Assembly: GCA_905373665.1 (NCBI GenBank) | Contig: CAJPTV010000030.1 | Span: 1-20,043, forward strand | DNA from: Bacteroidia bacterium | Lineage (GTDB): Bacteria; Bacteroidota; Bacteroidia; Bacteroidales; CAJPTX01 | Direction: 5' to 3' | Length of the DNA stretch: 20,043 bases | In this document: positions 15,014-20,043 of the stretch, piece after piece | Numbering within the stretch: position 1 is the stretch's first letter | Layout of the letters: every line of letters starts with the position of its first letter | Program-made: the position numbers and the translations under genes | Notes under the pieces: generated by a model | What the model saw: the letters and a program-made list of their open reading frames with translations, nothing else | What the model was told of the DNA's origin: nothing | Databases searched by the model: none

Positions 15014-16663
15014 ATGTGTGGGTTGAGGAGTTTTCTATTTTTAGGGCTGGTCTGTGTAACGAGTCTGCTGTCTGCACAAGGCTTGCAGCTTATGCGTCCT
15101 ACGCAAGGAGTCTTTTTGCCCGCCACGATTCGGAACGACACAAAGCTGGTCGAGTTGATGCGGATGCTACGTTTTTATTACGTAGATAGTATCAACGATA
15201 AAGAGCTGACTGATAAGGCTATCACCGCACTGCTGCAGGAATTAGATCCTCACTCCTACTACATCCCTAAGGAACAGAGTGAAGACGCGATGTCGGAGTT
15301 AATGGGGCATTTTTACGGCGTGGGGATTGAGTTTGCTATTCAGAGGGACACGCTTGTTGTGATGGCCGCCATCCCCGATGCGCCAGCAGAAAAGGTCGGG
15401 ATTCGGGCAGGGGATAAGTTCCTGACGGTCAACGGAGAGAAGATTACGAATATCAAGCTCACGAATGCGAAGGTGGCGAAGTATCTCCGAGGTCCGCAGG
15501 GTTCATCTGTGGTCTTGGATGTCTTGCGAAATAAGCAGATGGCGAAGTATACCGTAGTGCGAGATTCGATACCTCTGAGTAGTGTGGATGTAGCTTATCA
15601 GATTCGTCCCGGGATTGGGTATGTGCGTGTAACTCGTTTTGCAGAGCCTACGGTGCGGGAGTTCGTATTAGCCTTGTCTCGTCTGAATGCAGAGGGGGCA
15701 AAATCGTTTATTATCGACTTTCGAGGCAATGGGGGCGGCTTGATGCAAGCCTCTATTTTGATGGCAAGTCTTTTCTTACCTAAGGGCGCGAAGGTGGTTT
15801 ATGCCAAAGGGAAGCGTACGGGGCGGCAAGATTTTGAGGCGTTGGATATGGGCAATGCCTTTCTCAATAGTAAATTAGTGGTATTGGTGGACGAGAACAC
15901 CGCCTCGGCCAGTGAGATCGTCTCCGGGGCACTGCAAGATTGGGATCGGGCTATCATCGTCGGGCGAAGAACCTTCGGCAAAGGCCTCGTCCAGAATCAG
16001 TTCGCCTTCTCTGATAGTTCACTTTATCGGATTACGGTCGCGCGCTACTATACGCCGAGTAATCGTTTGATTCAGACGCCTTATGCGCTCGGTGGAAAGG
16101 ATAAGTACAGGGAAGCCTTTTTCTCTCGTTACAAGAACGGAGAGCTTTTTCACCGAGATAGTATCCATTTCCCCGATAGTCTCAAGTATCAGACACTTCG
16201 GACGCACCGAACGGTGTATGGTGGAGGCGGGATTATGCCCGATATCTTTATACCATTGGATACTGTTTTTGCCTCAAAGTACGTTTCGCGCCTTTTGCGT
16301 AACGGCTTGTTAGGACAGTGGGTATTGGACTATGTGACGGAGGGGCGAGATTCGCTGCAGCGTCGCTACCCTGATTTAGAAACTTATAAGAGAGACTTTT
16401 CTCTTTCACCTCAAGCTATCGCTTCACTCGTTGCATACGCTGCTAAGAATGGAGAAAAGATAGAGGAGGGGGCTTCGCAACTCTCTGATGTGGATATAGA
16501 GGAGGTGAATTGGTATACCAAGGTTTATCTCGCTCGTTCGCTCTATAATTTTGAGACCATGCATCGGGTACTTCATCTTCGTGATGAGGAGGTGAAGTGT
16601 GCTCTAGACTTGCTTGAGAATTGGGAGCAGAAGGGTAAGCCAATTTTAGAAAAGAGGGAATAG
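15014..16663 (+). CDS. Secreted C-terminal processing protease (S41 family, CtpA type)
   Basis: This periplasmic or envelope serine protease of the CtpA/Prc family trims or degrades proteins from their C-termini. From the ATG at 15014 the protein has 549 residues. It has a signal peptide (MCGLRSFLFLGLVCVTSLLSAQ), an N-terminal helical part, a PDZ domain (about 98-180) with the substrate-binding YGVGIEF, and the S41 catalytic domain. The catalytic pair is S298 (in NTASASE) and K323 (in FGKG), 25 residues apart as in E. coli Prc (S430/K455). About 200 residues follow, ending in a charged helical region. GTG codons at 14963 and 14978 would extend it and overlap guaA, but would put 12-17 charged residues before the signal peptide, so 15014 is preferred. 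The S22 residue context does not make a clear lipobox, so a lipoprotein is not supported. The natural substrate is unknown. Confidence 0.9.
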   Translation: MCGLRSFLFLGLVCVTSLLSAQGLQLMRPTQGVFLPATIRNDTKLVELMRMLRFYYVDSINDKELTDKAITALLQELDPHSYYIPKEQSEDAMSELMGHFYGVGIEFAIQRDTLVVMAAIPDAPAEKVGIRAGDKFLTVNGEKITNIKLTNAKVAKYLRGPQGSSVVLDVLRNKQMAKYTVVRDSIPLSSVDVAYQIRPGIGYVRVTRFAEPTVREFVLALSRLNAEGAKSFIIDFRGNGGGLMQASILMASLFLPKGAKVVYAKGKRTGRQDFEALDMGNAFLNSKLVVLVDENTASASEIVSGALQDWDRAIIVGRRTFGKGLVQNQFAFSDSSLYRITVARYYTPSNRLIQTPYALGGKDKYREAFFSRYKNGELFHRDSIHFPDSLKYQTLRTHRTVYGGGGIMPDIFIPLDTVFASKYVSRLLRNGLLGQWVLDYVTEGRDSLQRRYPDLETYKRDFSLSPQAIASLVAYAAKNGEKIEEGASQLSDVDIEEVNWYTKVYLARSLYNFETMHRVLHLRDEEVKCALDLLENWEQKGKPILEKRE

Positions 16664-16702
16664 TCTCAGAATAAGCTAGTTCGCAACTTCTCAATCTCGA
16701 TA

Positions 16703-16717
16703 GAGCCCGTGCGGCTC
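16703..16717 (+). other. Small hairpin in the leader of the RNA helicase gene
   Basis: GAGCC (16703-16707) and GGCTC (16713-16717) are perfect arms around a 5-nt loop, ending 12 nt before the helicase ATG. No T-run follows, so it is not a terminator. In RNA it would lie close to the ribosome entry site. The stem is short and could be chance. Confidence 0.3.
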
Positions 16718-16729
16718 GTGATATGATTC

Positions 16730-18379
16730 ATGACTGAACAGGATAATATAGAATTAAGTTTTGCAGACCTTGGTCTGTCAACAGCCTCGCTCGAAGCGAT
16801 AGCTGCGAAGGGATTTGAACGCCCGTCGCCGATACAGCGATTGGCTATCCCGGTGCTCCTTCAAGAAGAGTGTGATGTGATTGCACAAGCGCAAACAGGG
16901 ACTGGTAAAACAGCCGCATTCGGTTTGCCGATATTGGAGCGTATTGATGTCTCATTACTTGAGCCTCAGGCTTTGATTTTAGCCCCGACGCGAGAACTTG
17001 CTGTGCAGATGACGGAGGAACTCTCGTCAATGCGCGGAGAGAAAAAGGTGCAGCTTTTGACGGTCTATGGCGGGCAGTCTATTTCAGAGCAGCAGCGACG
17101 TCTGAAACGGGGAGCGCACTTGGTTGTCGGGACGCCGGGGAGAATCTTAGACCTATTGCGTCGTAAGGATCTTGTTCTCAATCAAGTGAGTTGGTGTGTG
17201 CTTGATGAAGCCGATGAGATGCTCAATATGGGCTTTATTGAGGACGTGGAGGAGATCTTAGCGCAGGTGACCTCTGAGCATCGAATGTTGCTCTTCTCAG
17301 CTACGATGCCAGAGCAAATTGTCGAACTCTCGAAGAAGTTTATGCGCGATATTAAGCGCATTCAGGTCGATAGAGAGCAAAAGCCGACGCACCTCGCCGA
17401 TCAGATCTACTTCGAGGTGATGGAGAGCGACAAATTCGACGCTTTGACGCGTATTGTCGATATTGAACCCGATTTCTACGGACTCGTCTTTTGTCGCACA
17501 AGAACCGATGTTGACGACCTCTCTTTTAGGCTTGTAGAGAATGGTTATGCGGCGGAGGGGCTGCACGGCGAAATATCGCAGGCGCAGCGAGAGAAGACCT
17601 TGAATAAGTTCCGTAAACGCCTAATCAATATCCTTGTAGCAACGGATGTCGCCGCCCGCGGGATCGACATTGCAGATCTTACGCATGTGATTAACTACAG
17701 TTTGCCACAAGATCCCGAGTCTTATGTACATCGTGTGGGGAGGACGGGGCGCGCAGGAAAGCAGGGGACTGCTATTACCTTTGTGAGCTCATCGGAATAT
17801 CGGCGTTTGCTTTATTTCCAAAAGAGCATCAAGTTTAAGATTCGCAAGGAGACGCTCCCGAATGCGCAGGATGTCGTTGAAGTAAAGCGAGAGCTTCTCA
17901 AAGACGAATTGCGAGAGGTGGTGGAAAATGAGCAGTTTAAGGACTATTTGGATATTGCGAACGAGCTGCTGCAAGAGTATACTCCCGAGGTCGCTTTGGC
18001 TTCTCTTTTCCGAATGGCTTATAAGAACGACTTGGATGTGACGAGCTATCAGGAAATTAGAGGCTTTAAGGTAGAGAATCGTGGGACGACTCGTCTGTTT
18101 ATAGCCTGTGGCCGTCGCGATGGTTATACGCCGCGTACACTGACGGAGTTTATTTGTGACGTAGCTCACGTGCGGAGCAGGGACTTAGAAGATGTGCTGG
18201 TCTTGGAAGAGTTCTCTTTTGTCACGGTGAGTTATGAAAAAGGGAAACAGCTTTTGGCGGCCTTTGCTCAGGAGTTTACCATGGACGGTAAGCCGATGAT
18301 CTCGAAAGCGAAGGACAGAACCTCTAAGAAATTGGAGGACGGCGTTGTGAAACGCAAGGGTAGGAAAAAGAAACAATAA
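16730..18379 (+). CDS. DEAD-box ATP-dependent RNA helicase with DbpA RNA-binding domain (DeaD/CsdA-like)
   Basis: This cytoplasmic RNA helicase probably acts in ribosome assembly, cold adaptation or mRNA turnover. The 549-aa protein has an N-terminal Q motif around GFERPSPIQ (28-36), motif I AQTGTGKT (54-61), Ia APTRELAVQ, Ib TPGRILD, motif II DEAD (159-162) and III SAT. The second RecA domain has VFCRTR, ATDVAARGIDI and HRVGRTGRAG. Residues about 450-515 match the DbpA-type RNA-binding fold (TTRLFIACGRRDGY, LEEFSFVTV), and a lysine-rich tail (KRKGRKKKQ) follows. That layout is DeaD/CsdA-like; the RNA-binding domain makes the short RhlE/RhlB types unlikely. It is preceded by a 66-bp gap with a small hairpin and followed after 18 bp by an rRNA methyltransferase-like gene. 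Confidence 0.92.
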   Translation: MTEQDNIELSFADLGLSTASLEAIAAKGFERPSPIQRLAIPVLLQEECDVIAQAQTGTGKTAAFGLPILERIDVSLLEPQALILAPTRELAVQMTEELSSMRGEKKVQLLTVYGGQSISEQQRRLKRGAHLVVGTPGRILDLLRRKDLVLNQVSWCVLDEADEMLNMGFIEDVEEILAQVTSEHRMLLFSATMPEQIVELSKKFMRDIKRIQVDREQKPTHLADQIYFEVMESDKFDALTRIVDIEPDFYGLVFCRTRTDVDDLSFRLVENGYAAEGLHGEISQAQREKTLNKFRKRLINILVATDVAARGIDIADLTHVINYSLPQDPESYVHRVGRTGRAGKQGTAITFVSSSEYRRLLYFQKSIKFKIRKETLPNAQDVVEVKRELLKDELREVVENEQFKDYLDIANELLQEYTPEVALASLFRMAYKNDLDVTSYQEIRGFKVENRGTTRLFIACGRRDGYTPRTLTEFICDVAHVRSRDLEDVLVLEEFSFVTVSYEKGKQLLAAFAQEFTMDGKPMISKAKDRTSKKLEDGVVKRKGRKKKQ

Positions 18380-18391
18380 TATTCATATTAT
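18376..18391. other. AT-rich palindrome across the helicase stop codon
   Basis: ATAATAT and ATATTAT are perfect 7-bp arms separated by TC. The left arm contains the helicase TAA (18377-18379), and the right arm ends 6 bp before the next ATG at 18398. It could be a protein-binding site or a weak RNA structure affecting coupling between the two genes. No T-run or GC stem supports a terminator. Confidence 0.35.
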
Positions 18392-18397
18392 CTGGCG

Positions 18398-19543
18398 ATG
18401 GAGTATATCGCAAAGACTTTACAGGGGTTGGAACCTGTGCTTGCCGAAGAATTGAGAGCGTTGGGAGCTCAAAACATCGAGCAAGAGTGTCGTTTGGTTC
18501 GTTTTGAAGGCGACCTGCGTCTTCTTTATTTAGCTAACTACCACTGTAGGACAGCTTTGCGTATACTCAAGCCCCTTGCGCACTTTACGGCTCAGAATAC
18601 TGACGAGCTTTATGAACAAGCGCTGCAGTTTGACTGGAGCTCGGTTATGGAGCTTACACACCATTTCGCAATAGACAGTGTTGTAAATTCGGAAGCATTC
18701 AAAGATTCGCGTTATGCGACTTATCGCCTAAAGGATGCTATTGTAGATCAGTTCCGTAGCCGTTACAATCGTCGTCCGTTTGTCGATTCGGAGCATCCGC
18801 AGGTTCGTATCAATTTGCATATTCGAGAAGAGAGTTGTGATATACTCTTAGACTCTTCGGGCGATTCGCTGCATAAACGTGGGTATCGAGTGGCACAGGA
18901 CGTAGCTCCGTTGAATGAAGTTCTTGCAGCGGGGATGATTTTGCACAGTGGTTGGAATGGCGAAGTGCCTTTTTTAGACCCAATGTGTGGCTCTGGAACG
19001 CTCCTTATTGAGGCAGCTCTTATTGCGAATAAGATAGCTCCGGGGCTTTTCCGTCAGCATTTTGCCTTTGAGTTCTGGCCAGACTTTGACGCTGATCTTT
19101 TGGCAGAAATCGCTAATGATGATTCGCAAGAGTGCGAGAGTGACGTCTTGATTATGGGGACGGATATCTCAGGAAAAGCATTGGAAAGCGCGGAGGCAAA
19201 TATTCGTTCAGCTGGGCTGCATAAGCATATTTCCTTGAAAAAGGAGTCTATTTTTGACTTACAACCCCCGATGATTCCTGGGATTGTGGTAACCAATCCC
19301 CCGTATGGCGAGCGTCTTAAGCAATTTCAGTTAGACCGTTTTTATACCCAGCTCGGTGATGTCTTTAAGGCTCGCTATAATGGTTGGGATGTTTGGGTGC
19401 TTGCGGGAAACAGAGTTGCAATGAAGAATTTCGGACTTCATCCCTCGCGTACAATTACTCTATTTAATGGACCGATAGAGTGTAAGTATCAGCGCTTTGC
19501 GATGTATGCGGGGAGTATGAAAGATATGGACGTTCGCGAATAG
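18398..19543 (+). CDS. THUMP-domain SAM-dependent RNA guanine-N2 methyltransferase (RlmL N-terminal-type)
   Basis: This cytoplasmic enzyme probably methylates a guanine N2 in 23S rRNA. The 381-aa protein begins with a ferredoxin-like and THUMP region (about 1-155; MEYIAKTLQGLEPVLAEEL, then RYATYRLKDAIVDQF). This is followed by a Rossmann methyltransferase domain with the SAM motif DPMCGSGTLLIEAA starting at D194, the acidic GTDIS strand, and the catalytic NPPY at 300-303 (VTNPPYGERL). The NPPY form marks exocyclic-amine methylation. It is as long as the first half of E. coli RlmL (m2G2445) and lacks the second RlmK-like half, as is usual in Bacteroidota. A tRNA target as in TrmN/Trm14 cannot be excluded. 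It follows the helicase by 18 bp, so joint function in rRNA maturation is plausible. Confidence 0.88.
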   Translation: MEYIAKTLQGLEPVLAEELRALGAQNIEQECRLVRFEGDLRLLYLANYHCRTALRILKPLAHFTAQNTDELYEQALQFDWSSVMELTHHFAIDSVVNSEAFKDSRYATYRLKDAIVDQFRSRYNRRPFVDSEHPQVRINLHIREESCDILLDSSGDSLHKRGYRVAQDVAPLNEVLAAGMILHSGWNGEVPFLDPMCGSGTLLIEAALIANKIAPGLFRQHFAFEFWPDFDADLLAEIANDDSQECESDVLIMGTDISGKALESAEANIRSAGLHKHISLKKESIFDLQPPMIPGIVVTNPPYGERLKQFQLDRFYTQLGDVFKARYNGWDVWVLAGNRVAMKNFGLHPSRTITLFNGPIECKYQRFAMYAGSMKDMDVRE

Positions 19544-19573
19544 GCACTGGGACGTATCGCTTATTCTTTCCTT

Positions 19574-20043
19574 TTGAAGCTTTATCTCTTTACACACCAC
19601 TTCCCATTTACGGAAGTCTCGGAAATCTTCTTAGCAGAAGAGTTGCGGTGTGCCGCCTTGTTGTCAGACATAGAGATAGTAGTCGTTCCTTTCAAACGGG
19701 AGCGCGAGAGAGAGTTGCCACTTCCGACGAATATCGTGGTTGATACCTCTGTTGTTGAGAGAGTCGAGGCTTTTCGTCCGTGGCAGCTATTTAGCTTTTT
19801 ATTTAGAGTCTCGTTTTGGGGCTTCGTTTTGGGGCTTTTGAGGCGTCATATACTCCGTTTTCGTCGTGTCTCGTATATCCTATTAGCTCGCTATTTGCGT
19901 GCAGAGTATATAGCCGATTTTGTGGTAAAGAAAGCTCAACTTGAACAGGACACCATCCTTTATTCTTATTGGCTAGACGAGGCATTAGCAGGCTTTTCCT
20001 TGGCAGCGTTGCGACGTTCGGAGGTTTCCTCTTGCTTGCGTAT
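19574..20043 (+). CDS. Glycosyltransferase, N-terminal part (runs off the window)
   Basis: An open frame runs from just after the methyltransferase stop to the end of the window with no stop codon, giving at least 156 residues. No ATG exists in this frame. The best start is TTG at 19574, because it yields KLYLFTHHFPFTEVSEIFLAEEL, close to the start of GT4-type (GT-B) glycosyltransferases of Bacteroidota. The same frame is open back to 19544, with CTG at 19547 as a weaker choice. Later parts fit the family: VVVPFKR, a basic/hydrophobic helical stretch, and ILYSYWLDEALAGFSLAAL, corresponding to the block before the usual sugar-donor domain, which lies outside the window. The likely role is adding a sugar to LPS or another surface glycan in the cytoplasm. 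The family call is by pattern recognition; donor and acceptor are unknown. Confidence 0.7.
   Translation, partial: MKLYLFTHHFPFTEVSEIFLAEELRCAALLSDIEIVVVPFKRERERELPLPTNIVVDTSVVERVEAFRPWQLFSFLFRVSFWGFVLGLLRRHILRFRRVSYILLARYLRAEYIADFVVKKAQLEQDTILYSYWLDEALAGFSLAALRRSEVSSCLR

Overview
The window reads as a chromosomal segment of a Bacteroidota bacterium, most likely Porphyromonas or a close relative. Three things support this: a PorZ-type component of the type IX secretion system (T9SS) with a C-terminal sorting-type domain, a DUF4492 protein directly before cydAB, and promoter candidates of the Bacteroidota form TAnnTTTG. All 16 complete genes and one partial gene lie on the + strand, closely packed. 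Their sense strand is G-rich, as expected for a leading-strand run. I see no insertion sequence, phage gene, CRISPR array, tRNA or rRNA. The genus is an inference from recognised protein families.

Layout. Positions 1-328 carry no gene. They hold an orphan hairpin with a U-tract on the minus strand, degenerate tandem repeats of about 37-38 bp, C-rich short repeats, and a promoter for the first gene. Then come rlmD (23S rRNA uracil methyltransferase), lpdA (E3 flavoprotein) and lptB (LPS-export ATPase). After a 151-bp gap there is a tight run: rfbC and rfbD (last two steps of dTDP-L-rhamnose synthesis), a phosphohexomutase, rdgB (house-cleaning NTPase) and porZ. A promoter-like site then precedes a cytochrome bd operon: DUF4492 gene, cydA, cydB, and a 34-codon single-membrane-segment ORF with a strong Shine-Dalgarno sequence, closed by a clear intrinsic terminator. 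The rest is guaA (GMP synthase), a secreted C-terminal processing protease, a DEAD-box RNA helicase with a DbpA-type RNA-binding domain, a THUMP-domain RNA guanine methyltransferase, and the start of a glycosyltransferase that runs off the right edge.

How the genes fit together. lptB, rfbCD, the hexomutase, porZ and the terminal glycosyltransferase all bear on the cell envelope. In Porphyromonas, T9SS cargo is anchored to A-type LPS, and PorZ is known to bind that LPS, so the neighbourhood may join LPS supply to protein sorting. The cyd operon gives high-affinity oxygen reduction to an otherwise anaerobic or microaerophilic cell. rlmD, the helicase and the THUMP methyltransferase serve ribosome maturation.

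The most promising under-described item is the 34-codon ORF at 13190-13294. It sits where proteobacteria encode CydX and may be an unannotated small subunit of the Bacteroidota bd oxidase, with DUF4492 as a second candidate accessory protein. Most of the rest is ordinary core genome.
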